Shown: positions 43,471 to 55,945 of the stretch, piece after piece
Numbering within the stretch: the first letter of the stretch is position 1
How the letters are laid out: each line of letters opens with the position of its first letter
NCBI RefSeq assembly: GCF_034190915.1
Contig: NW_026947544.1
Span: forward strand, 372,001-436,000
Direction: 5' to 3'
Origin: Cavia porcellus
Lineage: Eukaryota > Chordata > Mammalia > Rodentia > Caviidae
DNA: 64,000 nt
Notes under the pieces: model-generated
What the model was told of the DNA's origin: nothing
The model's input: only the letters and a program-made list of their open reading frames with translations
The model's database searches: none
Made by a program: the position numbers and the translations under genes

Positions 43471-46180
43471 CCTCATAGACTGAAAATGAAAGGATAGAAA
43501 ACTTCATGCAACAGAAGCACCCCTCTCCCCTCAAAAGATCAGGGGTAGAAACTGATTGATGAAATTATGTACTTCAAACTGAGAATGATAGGAAGGGATA
43601 AAGAAAGTCACTACATACTAAATATGAGAAAACTTCCAGAAAAAGACATAACAATCTTAAATACATATATACCAAATTTGGGAGCAACCACCTTTACCCA
43701 ACAAATATTAACAGAAATGAAAAATCAAATGTGCAATAGCACAATTTAACAGGAGACTTTAACAGACCAATGGCATAAAGGAACACATCAACAAGACAAA
43801 ATCAGCAATGAAATAATAGAACAGAATCACAGCCGTAAGCAGATGGACTTGTTAGATGTGCAGTGTTCCACCCAATATCAAAATATACATTTTTCTCAGG
43901 AGCACATGGAACATTCTCTAAAGTAGATGATAAACTAGCCAATGGAACAAACATAAATGCAGAAAATTGCGATTATCCCATTTATCAGATCATAGCTCAA
44001 TGAAATAAGAATTTAATTACAAAAAAATGCTAAAACCACATAAACATATGGAAACTTTGTGATACATTCAGGAGCAATCAATGGATCACACAGAAAATTA
44101 AAGAACAAATTAAACAATATTTACAAGCAACCAAAAATACAAATACAACTCACCAGAATATCTGGGATGCAGTGAAAGAAATCAAGAGGAGAATATTTAT
44201 TGGGTGAATTCCCAAATGAGAACAGAATGAAAACAAGTAAACAAACATGATGTTATACATCAACCTATATAAAAAGGAGAGCAAGTCAAGGTCAAAGCCA
44301 ACAGAACAGAGGAAGTTATAAAGATCAGAGCAGAAATTAATGCAATATAGACTAAGAAAATAATACAAAGAAGCAATGAAACAAAGATTTGGTTCTTAGA
44401 ATAAATAAATAAAATTGATAAGTCCCTAGCTAACCTTACTTAAAAATGTAAAAACACAACTTTGTTCAAACAATAAGGAATGAAAAGGGTAAGATCATTA
44501 CAGAATCCTGGAAATACAGGTATTCATTGTGGTATTCTACAAGATATACAAAGAAGATGTAATGCCAACACTCAGACTCTTCAATGCAATTGAAAGGAAA
44601 GCAATTCACCTAACTCATTCCCAGAAGCAAATATTAGTCTAGTATCAAAACCTGAGAAACACTGAACTAAAGAGAATTACAGACCAATCTCTTTAATCAA
44701 CATAGATGCAAAAATTCTCCATAAAATACTGGCAAACCTAATGCAGCAAATCAAGAAGTTTATACACCATGACCAAGTGAGATTCTTCCCAGGCATGCAG
44801 GGATGGTTCAACATATGTAAGTGAATAAATGTAATCCATCATATCAACAGAGCCAAAAATAAGAATCACATGATCATTTCTATACATCCAGAAAAGGCTT
44901 TGAATAAGGTCCAACACTTATTCACGATAAGAAATTCAGAGGAAATTAAAAAAGATGGTCTTTCTCCCAATATGATAAAGGCCATCTATCATGAACCAAG
45001 AGCCAGCATCATATTAACTGGCCAAACACAGAGAGCTTTTACTCTAAAATCAGGTTCAATGCAAAGATATACATTATCACCTCTCCTATTCAATATACTG
45101 CTGAAAATATTAACCAGAACATTAGATAAGAGAAATAAAAGAAATAAGGATAGGAAATGAAGATAAGTTATCATTATTTGCAGAGAACATAATACTCTAC
45201 ATAGAAGACCCCAAACTCCATTGAAAGATTCCTAGGTGTAATAAATAAATTCACTAATATACTTAGATACAAAGTCAATACTAAAAAAGCAATAGCATTC
45301 CTATATGCTAACAACAAAATCACTGAGACAGAAATAAAAATGGCAAAATCTTTCACAATAGAATCTAGAAACCTGAAACACTTAAGAATCAATCTAACAA
45401 AAGAAATAAAATCTATTCAGGGAAAATTATAATACCCTGAAAAAAGGAATCATAGAGGAACTCCTGAAGGCATTTCTTGTTCATAGGTAGGAAGAATGTA
45501 TATATATTGTGAAAATGTCCATTCTCCAAAACTGTTATAAAGATTCAATGCAATGCCAATGAAAATACCATCCAACATACCTCATAAATCTAGAGAAATC
45601 ACTCTTAAAGTTGATCTGGAACCAGAAGAAACATAGAATATCAAAGGCAACAAAAAGAAGCAAAGGCAATGCAAGATGCATCACATTGCAATTATTCCAT
45701 TTATCAGATCATAGCTCAATAAATAAGAATTTAATTACACAAAAATGCTTGACTTGAAGTTCTAGTACAAGACTACTATAATAAAGTCAACAAAATAAAG
45801 GAATAAAAACAGACCTGAAGACCAGTGGAAGAGATTAGAAAGTACAACTATAGCTACAGAGACATTCAGCAATTTTATCTTTGATAAATGGCTAAATATG
45901 TTCACGGAAGAAAGAAAACTTCTTTAATAAATGGTGCCAGAAAAAATGGGCTGTACATATACTGCCAACTAAAACTAAATGATTACCATCACTATGTACT
46001 AAACTAAAGCCTAAATCAATCAAAGATCTAAATATTAAAAAAGAAAAAAATTTGTAGGGAGAAAAAAATAGTAATCTTGAAGACATAGGGGTAGCTAGAG
46101 AATTCATGAACAGGAATCAAATCACACAGGAAATACTTCAAAAGAATGTATAAATGGGTCATATCTTATTCAAGAGATTC

Positions 46181-47052
46181 TTTTATCTCAATCTCCATTT
46201 ATTTATTTATTTATTTATTTGTTTGTTTATTTATTTAATAAAGGGCAAAGTAAATAAAAATAGCAGGATATATTATTGTAACCATTTTGATTCCCTATTA
46301 ACTTGATTTGAAGGCTTGTACTGATCTCTCTATCTTGTTTTGACTGATTTTACTCTATTCTGTTTTGCTTGGTAGTATCAATTTTGAGGGTATAAGCAAC
46401 GACTTTCAAGAGAGTAAGATTCACTATGATGCCAATTCTTGTTTGATCATTATCTTCTTTTGAAGTCCTACAATGTCTCCATTGTTTCAGTTTTATTGGT
46501 TTTGTTCTTCACTGTTTTGTTCAATTTTAGTATAACTGATGATATAGGCAGTTCTTTTTTGAGATAGCAAGAATAATTATAGTAACCATTGTTGATCAAC
46601 TTGTATTTTGTTTTCACATCATGTAATATATTTATCCTTTTAGTTTGACTGACTGTTTTGTTTTGTCACATTTGGTTTTATTCTCTTTTTAAAAAAGTAA
46701 TAAGAACTTTGGGAGTAATAAACCCTCAAATGTGTTATTGTCATTGTAAAAAAAGAGAGGAAAAGAAATTGCTCTAAAGAATATAACTGCATGTATAGTT
46801 AAGTATATAAGATAGATAACCATATTACTGAGTTTTTGTGGGATAATTAAACAGAAGTTTTTGCAGTCTCACTGTTTGAATGTCCACTTTGTAAGCTTTA
46901 ATTTTGTAACGTGAACAACTATTTTTAAAATGAAAATATATAATCCATTAACTAGTGATGTCTTATTGTTTATTTTTGAAATTCTGTATTACTTTACCTT
47001 TTTTCTGCATTTTTTTTCTTTTTCTCTTTACATAAAATTTTTTAAAAAGGAG
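46181..47052 (+). mobile_element. 3'UTR-only (5'-truncated) L1 insertion in L1-4 ORF2
   Basis: ORF2 homology to L1-2 stops after cttattcaagagattc and resumes at 47053 with gtttctgcatgtc. Between them lies only L1 3'UTR sequence with modules (ttgaaggc near 46307, ttgaagtc near 46460) and an A-rich end at 47030-47047. Likely TSDs are 46172-46181 and 47048-47057, 8 of 10 matching. A (TTTA)n patch lies at 46197-46238. It is a typical severely 5'-truncated L1 insertion. Confidence 0.8.
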
Positions 47053-47409
47053 TTTCTGCATGTCAAAAAAGTCTCCCACATAGTGAAAATAAAACTCACA
47101 AACTGAGAAAAAATCTTAGTGAATTGCCCCTCAGACAAAGGACTTCTATTGGAACACATAAAGAATTAAAAATTATCAGACACCCGAAATTCAAAGCCCC
47201 AATCCAAAAATGGGAATCCAAGGTGAATACACAGTTCTTAGATGAAGAAATACACATGGCAAATAAATACATGAAAATTTTTTTATCAGCATTACTCATG
47301 AGGGAAATGCAAGTTAAAGCCACACAACATTCCATCTCAGTCCTGAAAGGATGACCACAGTCAAGAAAACTACCAACAACAAATGCTGGAGAGGCTGTGG
47401 AGGAAAAGG

Positions 47410-47470
47410 AACTCTTTATATACTATATATACTATATACTCTTTATATACTTTATATACTATACTATTAG
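47410..47470 (+). repeat. TATA(C)-rich expansion within L1-4 ORF2
   Basis: Repeated tatatact/tttatatact units interrupt the C-terminal cysteine region after GKGTLF (compare 33235-33262 in L1-2). A local microsatellite-like expansion. Confidence 0.8.
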
Positions 47471-48434
47471 TGGCAGTGTATACTGGTGCAACCACTGTGA
47501 AGGTCAGTCTGGAGATTACTCAAAATTCTTAGATTTTAAGTCCCATTGACCAAGCTATTCCACTTTTAGACATATTCCCAGAAGAATTGAAAACATCACA
47601 CCATAGTGATAAATGTTCACCCATGTTTATAGCAGCACAATTTGTCATAACCAACCCTTGGGAACAACCTAAGTGCCCATCAATTGATGAATATATAAAA
47701 AGAGAGGTAATTTTATACAATAGAATACTACTCAGCTATGATCAAATTGAAATATTTACAAGTTAATGGATGCAAGTTGAGACCATAGTCATAATAAAAT
47801 AAATTAAGTCACATGTACAAACACTATATAGTCCCCCTAGTGTATGAAATGTTAAGAATACATAAGATTTTATGGTATTCATATTTCCTATTATATTGCT
47901 TTGAAGTCTTATAATGTTTTCATTCATTGGTTGGATATATTTTAATTTGTTTGATTTTATTGTGTGTGGTTATATTTACAGCTATTTTGAAAAAAAAAAC
48001 AATAGAGTATGGCAGCTATTGCTGATTTACTATCAGCTTTATTGTGAAATCCGACCACACTTTTGTTCTTATATTTTGTATGGTTCTATCCTGTTTTGTC
48101 TTATTAGATTTTATTATGTGTGATGATATGAAAATAATTTCAAGTTAAATGAGATGTTGTCTACAGTGTTCATTTCCTGTTGTTAGGTTTTGAAGTCTTA
48201 TAATGCTTTCATTCTCTTGAATTTTTATATTACTTCCTTATATTTGATATTATTGTATATTAAGGTATGCTCAACTTATTCAAAGAAAAGACATGGTAGC
48301 TACTTTTGATATCTGGTTGTATTTTGTAAAGTTCTATTTTGCTTGCATTGTTCTATTCTGATTTGCTTTGTTCTGTTCTCTTTTTATTCTTCTTAAATAA
48401 AATTTATAAAATAAAGTATGTGAGTGAAGAGTCA

Positions 48435-50140
48435 AGTGTAAATACTAATGAAACACAAAGGCTATTTTCAGAAATAATTAAAGAAAATTGCTAAGCAGAG
48501 AAAAAGGAAATGATATTCAGATATATGAGGCATTCAGAACTGCAGCCAGCTACAATCAAGTTAGATCTATAGCCAGACATATAATAATAAAATTCCTGAA
48601 ATTCAACACAGATACAGATTAGTCAAAGATTGTCTAAAAAAGCTGAAAACCCTGAGCATGATCTCAAGTTGCATCCATTTTCCTACAAAAGCCTTGAGGT
48701 TTTCCCAACCTTGTGATAAATCTCCATAGGTAACAGATCACTTATAAAGGAAAACCCATCAAAATCAGGATAGACTTCTTAATACAAGCCATCAAATCAA
48801 GAAAAGTTTGGAGTGAAGCATTCCAAGACCTAAAACAAAATAACCTCCAACCTAGATTGATCTACCCTGCTAAACTGTCAAAATTAATGGAGAAACAAGA
48901 GACTTCAATGACAAAGAGGAACTGGGGAACATTAAATACTGATTGCCATTCTAGATAGAGAAAAAAGAACAGGGGCAGAGGAGGCTCACTGAATGCAGCA
49001 GATTTTGAAGTGAAGAGGAAAAGTAGACAACTGATGATGAAAAATAGCATGGCAGGGATGAAGGAGAGAAGGATGACCATAATTGCTAACATGGATGATC
49101 TCAGTACACTAATAAAAAGAAACACAGAGTGGATCAGGAGATAGGATCCACCAAGATGCTCTCTATAAAAATATGATTAACTTGAAGGAGACCTTATGGA
49201 CTGAAAGTCAAAGATGAGAAAATAATGCTCTACATTATGGGGAACAATAAAAAACTTGGATCCCTCTCTCTTCACATTGAGATTGCTTGGAAACACATAA
49301 CACTTTTATACAATGGAAAACTACTCAGCCATAAGGAAGGAAAACCTTGAAGCTCTTGTAGTAAAATGAATACAACTTGAGATCATGCTCAGGGGTAAAA
49401 AGGTTCAGAATCACCTAAGTAAATAGCATGTTGTCTTCCTCTTCTAAAAATTAAAGGAGTTAGTAGGCTACAAAATATACAATGTACCCTGGGAAAATGA
49501 AAGGTGAGGAATTGTCTAAAAAGGGAAGGCATAAGATATTTTTAATCTCGTATCATGATTTGAAATCCATATTGTTTTTATCACTTTGTTTAGTTTGGTT
49601 ATATTCTGTTCCAGTGTGTTTGCTTATACTAGATTTGATGGTATGGTATTCCAAATGTAGCACAATATACTATGGTAACTGTTTTTGAGTGCCTATCATT
49701 AATTTGGAGCTCTCTATTGCTTTCACTATCTTGTATTGATTGATTTTATTTGAATCTGTTTTTATTGAGGTGTTGTCTTGACTGATTTTATTTGAATCAG
49801 TTATGTTTGATAATATCAAGTCTGAAAGTATAAGCAACTACTCTGAAAACAGTAATATCAACTATGTTATCTACTCTGGCTTAATAATTATTTTCTTTTG
49901 ATACCTTATTATGTATCCAATGTTTTGTTTTTAATTGATTATTTTTCTGTAATGCTATGTTTAGATTTGTTATGCCTGGTTTTATGGGCAATTCTATGGA
50001 AAATAAAAAAGTGACCTTATTGTAACCATTGTTGATCATCTTGTATTTTGGTTTTAAGTCAAGTACCATGTCCCTCCATTTGTTTTCACTGCACCCATTT
50101 TGTTTTCTCTCTTTGGTTTTATTCTTTCTAACATAAAAAA
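48435..50140 (+). mobile_element. Internally deleted L1 (ORF1, ORF2 ends, 3'UTR)
   Basis: ORF1 C-terminal half (48440-48950), intergenic spacer, the first about 190 bp of ORF2 (49075-49255), then directly the last about 150 bp of ORF2 (49295-49435; TMENYSAIRKE-like) and a 3'UTR to an A-run near 50132-50140. The middle of ORF2 (about 3.4 kb) is missing. A 92-bp inverted fragment sits at 48639-48730. The left end is truncated and no TSD was seen. Confidence 0.7.
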
Positions 50141-50144
50141 AAAG

Positions 50145-50935
50145 AAATCAACTGATACAAAATATTGGTGGGGCTGCAGTAAAAAGGAACACTACTCCAA
50201 CATTGATGGGAGTGTACACTGATGCAGCCATTATGGAAATCAATATGGAGATTTCCTAGAAGACTGGAATTGGAAGGTCCATTCATTTCAGTTATTCTCC
50301 TCCTGGATAATTTCCCAGGAAAATTGAAAAGGTCATGTCACTTTGAAATATGTGCAACCATGTTCATAGCAGCACAATTTCTAATAGCTAAATCTTGGAA
50401 ACAACCAAAATGCCAATCAACGACAGTGGGTGAAAACTATGTTCTATAAAAAATGACGATCTTGAGTCCTTTATAGGTAAATGGAGGCAACTGGAGACTA
50501 TCCTGTTAAATGATACAAACAAGGCTCACATTCATAAATATCACTTTATCTCTCTAGTGTAAAAATAATAAAAAATGAATAGTAATAAGATCCCAAATGT
50601 ATAATAGAAATTGTGAAAGAGAAAGAAGGAATTTGCTGTAAAGGATACAACTATAATGTATGTTTAGTTGTGTAAAATAGGTAACTCTATTATTAAGTTT
50701 TCATTTGATCATTGAACAGAATGTTTTGCACTGTCAATGTTTGAGTAACTGTCCACCTTTGATGCTTAGATTTTGTAACATGAATGATTGTTTCTAAGAG
50801 GACAATATGTAACTTATCAACTAATAATTTCTTAGTATTAACATTTTTCTTTGAAACCATATTTTAATTCTATTTTTTCTGTTTTGTATTTGTTTTTTAT
50901 TTCTTTGTTTGTTCTTTAAATTAAAAAGGAATAAA
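50145..50935 (+). mobile_element. 5'-truncated L1: ORF2 C-terminus and 3'UTR
   Basis: 50160-50450 reads as the ORF2 C-terminal cysteine region and beyond (a 75-codon frame 50222-50449 with QPLWKSIWRF and KSWKQPKC segments). The 3'UTR terminal block follows to about 50930. Starts inside ORF2, probably a truncated insertion. Confidence 0.8.
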
Positions 50936-51495
50936 ATATAAAACTAAAATGTTAACACGTGGAATAATACAGGTACAATGAGAAGCAAGAAAGGAAACTA
51001 TAATATTCAAAACCCAGATGCTGCAAAATAACCTAGGGAAAAGTAGTGTTATTCCTGGGGCCCATAAAAAATCAGCACCTCGTCTCTAGCTACTGCTCCA
51101 TTTCTTATAGGACAGAAATACTAAATCTACACAGTGTGGATACTCAATCCACATTGAAAACATGGTAGTCTATGGGAATGCCAGACAAAATAGAGAAGTG
51201 AAACAGACTATAGAATCTGTGTAAATATAGCTATTAAAAGTGTACAAAAGGGTGTGAAGGAGTACAAAAATAGAATAGAGGATTCATTTGTCTTCTAAAG
51301 GGAGAAGAGTTTATCTCTGCAATTTGATTTACTGAATAATAGATTCTTCTGCACATAGCATTTAAAAGTGATTAAAAAGACATTCAGGGAAGCAGAAAAT
51401 TTGGTATAATGAATGAATCATTAAAAGAAAAAGAAAAAGAAGGTGGGCATCAGAAAATGGAGACATATTCTTTGTCTCTGGATTACAGAAAACAA
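50936..51495. other. Unassigned sequence
   Basis: AT-rich, no gene. A small (AAAAAG)n patch lies at 51424-51440. No named repeat recognised. Confidence 0.35.
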
Positions 51496-52425
51496 CACTA
51501 ACTGCACAGATATACATTCAAATCTTATGGATAGATTTAACGCAATCTCCAACAAAATCAAACCATCAATCACATTCCTGAAAGGCCTACAGAAAAAAAT
51601 CCCTCAGGTCTATATGAAATAAGAAAAGTCCAAGAACAGCAAATGTTATTTTTGGTAAAATATTTAAAAAGGTGAGATCACTAACTCAGACTTCAAGTTG
51701 TACTGTTAAGCTCTGGTGCTTAAAATGGCATGATAATTGGCACAAGACAAACATAGATCAATGTTAATCCACAGAAGAGACAGGGGAAAAAACCAGACAT
51801 ATGGTCTCCGTCAAGGGCATAAAACCATATTCTGGAAGAAAAAGCCTCTTTAGTAAGTGGTTCTGGGAAAAATGGGTATTTATATGCACAATATTCAGTC
51901 ACAGTTATTTATCTCATCATATTTTAGAGTCAAGTGGATTAAAATGGATTACAGTCATAAAGGTGAAAACAGAAACATTTAATTTGCTGGAAGATAGCAT
52001 AGGAAAAACTCTTTAAAGTACAAGTATGGGGAAGGACCTCTTCCCAAAGAACCCATTGCTGGAATAAATAATGCCAAGCCAATAGAACACACAAATTAAA
52101 CTCTTCCACCCAGTAAAAGTAATTTCCTTATACAATGAAACCAATCTATACCATGGAAAAAAATTGTCTGTCATTCATGACCAAAGGAATAATAACTACA
52201 ATATGTAAAGAACAAAAAACCCACTTACATTAAACTGACACCACCAGAAAATGGGCAAACAAAATGAATAGAAACTTTTCAACTGGAATACACATGGCTA
52301 ATAAATATATGGGAAAATATTCAATATCACTGACCATAGGAGAAATGCAAATTAAACTCTATTGGGATACTACCCTATTTTAACAGAAATGACTGAGATC
52401 ATAAACCCTTAGGAAATATTTCCTC
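51496..52425 (+). mobile_element. Old L1 ORF2 3' segment
   Basis: Reads as the region downstream of RT: a W-F-W-E-K-W-type block at 51860-51885, a KVKTETFNLLEDSIGKTL segment (51960-52015) and a NKYMGKYSISLTIGEMQIK-like segment near 52300. The longest frame is 71 codons (51801-52016). It belongs to an older L1 subfamily than L1-1/L1-2. Confidence 0.75.
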
Positions 52426-53454
52426 TTCTATTAAAGGTAATAATATACATTGTACTAATTATTACATGTAAGGTAATTATGTATATTGCATTAATTATTA
52501 TCCTATATTTTATGAGATCATTTAGTTTTGTAAAATGAATGTATAATAATTGCTTGCTATTTTCATTCCAACATTAATGAATCATAATTCTTGCCCCCCC
52601 TGTAGAATTTTCATGGAATTTATTAACAATGTTTACATATTAGCAATTCTAATAAGTATGAAAGAATAAATGATGTTTTAATTTTATTTTCTGATGAGTT
52701 GTAATGTGAATTAGCCTTTATGCTATTTTTTGCCAAGTATGTATCCTTCTGTGAAGAGTCTATCAAGGTCTTTGTTCCATTTTAATCTGAATGTTTGACA
52801 TTATTTTACATTTGAGAGATCTTCTCATATTTAGATAACATTTCAATTGTTATTTTATCTTTACTATACTTTGTCTTTACAACATTGCATATGTACACTT
52901 ATGGAGTAAAAATAGTGTTAGTGGTTTAGGAATACAATGTAGAATAATTAAATCATCATAATTTTCAAGGCAGTCTCTCAAATTGATACGATACTTTGTG
53001 GTGAGCACATGGGAAACTTAGCCATCCAGTAATTAGGAAGTGTGCCATTGTTTATATATCATGCTGCACAGCAGCCTCAAATAAATTAATCTTATTTCTC
53101 CTGCCTAGGATCTCATCCACCTCCCTCTAGGCTCTAGCAAAATCCCTTTGTTTCAGTAAGTATAACTGTTGAATGTCATCTTTTTCTTCCTATGCTTGTC
53201 TTTCTTTAAATTGTGCCACGTGATTTGATTTGTAAATGAACAAAAATTTGTGGTCACAACAACTTGGTATTGTGCACGTACATTACATTTGTGTAAAATC
53301 ATTTCTTATGATATATGTCTACATGTTTCAAAATTCCACACCTGCTCATAGATCAAGATTTTGGAAGAGAAATGAGGAAACTAGTATAAAGGTAATAATG
53401 CAGTCAGACTGGTAAATCAATCCCAGTAGTAAGTCTCTATGTGAATAGTCTTCA
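52426..53454. other. AT-rich stretch with a probable minus-strand L1 scrap
   Basis: Between about 52720 and 52860 the minus strand resembles the C-terminal ORF2 region of an old L1 (the plus strand reads as tgtgaagagtctatcaaggt and similar blocks). The remainder is unassigned. Confidence 0.4.
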
Positions 53455-53861
53455 TTTATCAATGAAAAGACTGAGCATGCTGAATAAGTGAAGAAAAAAA
53501 GCAAGCAAAATATAAAGAAAAGCATCCAATGACCAGCAGCATACAAGAAATACATTAAATTTGGAAAGAATTTGACAGATTAAAAATCATAAATGGAAAA
53601 CCATATTCAATTGAATAGAAACTGGATTGAAGCAAGAATGGCTATCTGAAATTCAGTCAGTGTTTCACACCAGAACTGATGAGAAAAGACAAAAAAGAGT
53701 CACTGTATATTAGCTATTGATAAACATTGCCATTAAGAATAACAAATAAAATTTAATGCTAAATACCACATGCCAAACTTCAAAAAACAAACATGATAGT
53801 ACATGAAAAGATAAAGAAGAACACAGACAATTCCAATTGGGTGCCCTATAGTCCACTGTCA

Positions 53862-53877
53862 CACACACACACACACC
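53862..53877 (+). repeat. Short (CA)n repeat
   Basis: About eight CA dinucleotides inside the old L1. Confidence 0.85.
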
Positions 53878-54418
53878 AGATAATCTAGATAAAGGAACAT
53901 CAAACAAATGTTAAAACTTGTACCAAAAATTCAAACAAAAAAATTCCATAAATAAACACACATTTTTCCATCAGTAACAGATACTTGTTATTTTGAGCAT
54001 AAAATAAAATATTCTCCAAAATAAACTGTACACTATCGCACAAACCATGCATAACTGAAAGCACTGAAATGCTCTCACTGGTCATCAGATTAAATTGGAG
54101 TGCAGAGAAACCAGAAATCAAAGACAAATAAAATCACAGAAACTGTGCCATTATGCAGGAACTAAACAAAAACCTCTTGAAAAGCCAGAGAGTCTCTCAG
54201 GAAATTGAGGAAGAAATTAACCAGTTCTTCTAATCCAGCAATTATGCCAGTGCACCCTATTCCAGAACATATGAGGCACACTGAGATCTGTCCTAACAGA
54301 ATATTTTGAATTGGAGAATTTTCACATGAGAAAAGCAGTGAACTCACGTAACATAAGGAGGCAATTCAAAGCTCTAGGAAAATAGGTAAAGGACAGATCA
54401 AAATAAAATGAAGAAAGT

Positions 54419-54508
54419 GGGCTGTTGGATTTAGCTCAGTGGCGTAAGCACCTGCTTTGCAAGCATGTGAATGTTAGTGCTATCCTTCATGTCCAAAGGA
54501 AAAAATGA
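54419..54508 (+). mobile_element. Diverged ID SINE
   Basis: Starts gggctgttggatttagctca, with an intact A-box (tagctcagtggcg) and a decayed B-box (gttagtgctatcc), then a short A-rich end (aaaggaaaaaa). Same head as the young copy at 4802-4935 but much older. It lies in the linker region of the old L1 ORF2. Confidence 0.8.
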
Positions 54509-55945
54509 GGATATAAATAATCATACTCAGAGCAAAAGCTAATCAAACTGAATTAAAAATTCAAGAACTCAACAGTTTACAGACGTGATTTTTGAAAAGT
54601 TAAAGAAAACAAATATAGCCTCTGCCAGGCTCTCCAAAATAATGAAGGGAGTTACCTAACTTCAAGTAAGTACAAATGAAAAAGGGTAAAAGCATTTTAG
54701 ATTCAACTGAAGTACAACTATCTTGGGATAATACATTCTAAAGAAATGAAGAATTCTGAAGAAATGCATGCATACCAAAGCTAAAACAAGAACACATAAA
54801 TATGCTGAACTCAGGACAATACTCACTAGCCAGTGTCATTGAGTATGATAGAAGAAAGTAATTTTTGAGAAGATACCAACTTAGAAAAGCCCTGATATAA
54901 GACATGGATCATCATGTTAATGCGAAATTGAGAGAATATAAGGATGGCAATCTGTTCAATGAAGTAAGAACTCGAGAAGTATCCAAGTAGCCTATACAAG
55001 AAGCAATATTTTAGCTGTTTCTTAAACTAGAAAATGCCCCAAACAAAAAGCAGAATAGTAGATAAAATTTTTTCAAGACATCTACAACCTAATCTAAACA
55101 GACAAAAGCCTATAACAAGGTTGAAACAGACAATGCCACAAATCTTCATACAGATCATTAAACATGAGTATGAGGGGTTCATCCCAGTGGTTAAGTGATT
55201 GTTCTAGATATAGATAATAATTCATTGTAATGTACCAGATAAACAAATCAAGGTCAGAAGTCATATTATCACTCAATAGATAAAGAAAACTATTACAAAA
55301 TTCAACATTCACTCAGAATAAAAACCTGAATAAAATATAAAGATGTGTATGTCAATCCAACAAAAAGTGTTCATGATCCAAAGTCAATATTATATTTTTT
55401 AAAAAGCTGAAAAATTTCCTTTTAATGTCAGGAACAAGTCAAGGTGACTGCTATCATATATTCTTATCAACAGAGTTTTAAAAACTTTAGCCAAACAATT
55501 GAGAAGGAGAAAGAGAAAAAATGATATAGGTCGAGGAAAATGGAAAATGAAGAACAAATAAAATTTAAGAGGAAAGAAATCACTTGTTCCTGTGTAACAC
55601 CAATTTGGTTAAAATGATTATAATCCCAAAATCATTTAATGCTATTACAATCAACATATCACTATCTTATTCACTGTACTCTAGAGTCAGTACTACAATT
55701 CATATGGAAAAAGCAGAAACATGAGAAATAATTGAAATTCTTGATGACAAGGGCAAGGAAGAGCATATCACCATCCTGGACTTCAAGTTATATCACAAAG
55801 CAGCAGTGATTTAAAAAATAAATAAAATAAAAAGATATTTTTAAAAGTACTTGTAGATCAATGAGTGTACGCAGTGCAGAAATAATTCCTCACTCAAACA
55901 TACAGTCAAACATGACAAAACTGTCTGTTCTTTCAAGGTTCAGTA

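Larger units (their letters stand above)
43307..47843 (+). pseudogene. L1-4 ORF2 pseudogene, interrupted
   Basis: Endonuclease start (INVNGLS near 43345), then linker, RT block (44860-45180; IHPEKALNKVQH and QRYTLSPLLFN segments), and the C-terminal part to the stop region near 47843. The FADD box is changed (tttgcagagaac near 45177). There is a deletion at about 44515, an ectopic 65-bp duplication at 45685-45749, the inserted L1 3'UTR at 46181-47052, and a TA-rich expansion at 47415-47470. Too many stops to count reliably. Confidence 0.85.
38803..48420 (+). mobile_element. L1-4, old LINE-1 with two later insertions
   Basis: Order: 5'UTR, ORF1 (39034-39727, resumed 42911-43266), ORF2 (43307-46180, resumed 47058-47843) and 3'UTR (47844-48420). 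It was interrupted by a minus-strand provirus in ORF1 and a 3'UTR-only L1 in ORF2. A roughly 220-bp deletion in ORF2 near 44515 and a 65-bp ectopic duplication at 45685 add to the decay. Confidence 0.85.
53455..55945 (+). mobile_element. Old L1 ORF2 (endonuclease to post-RT), decayed
   Basis: Degenerate ORF2: an endonuclease part at 53455-54120, a linker with SQEIEEEIN-like residues near 54205, and an RT-region part at 54780-55480. The block 55720-55945 reads like the post-RT segment ending near 55945. Stops occur throughout. An ID SINE interrupts it at 54419. It is an older family than the other L1s here. Confidence 0.7.
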
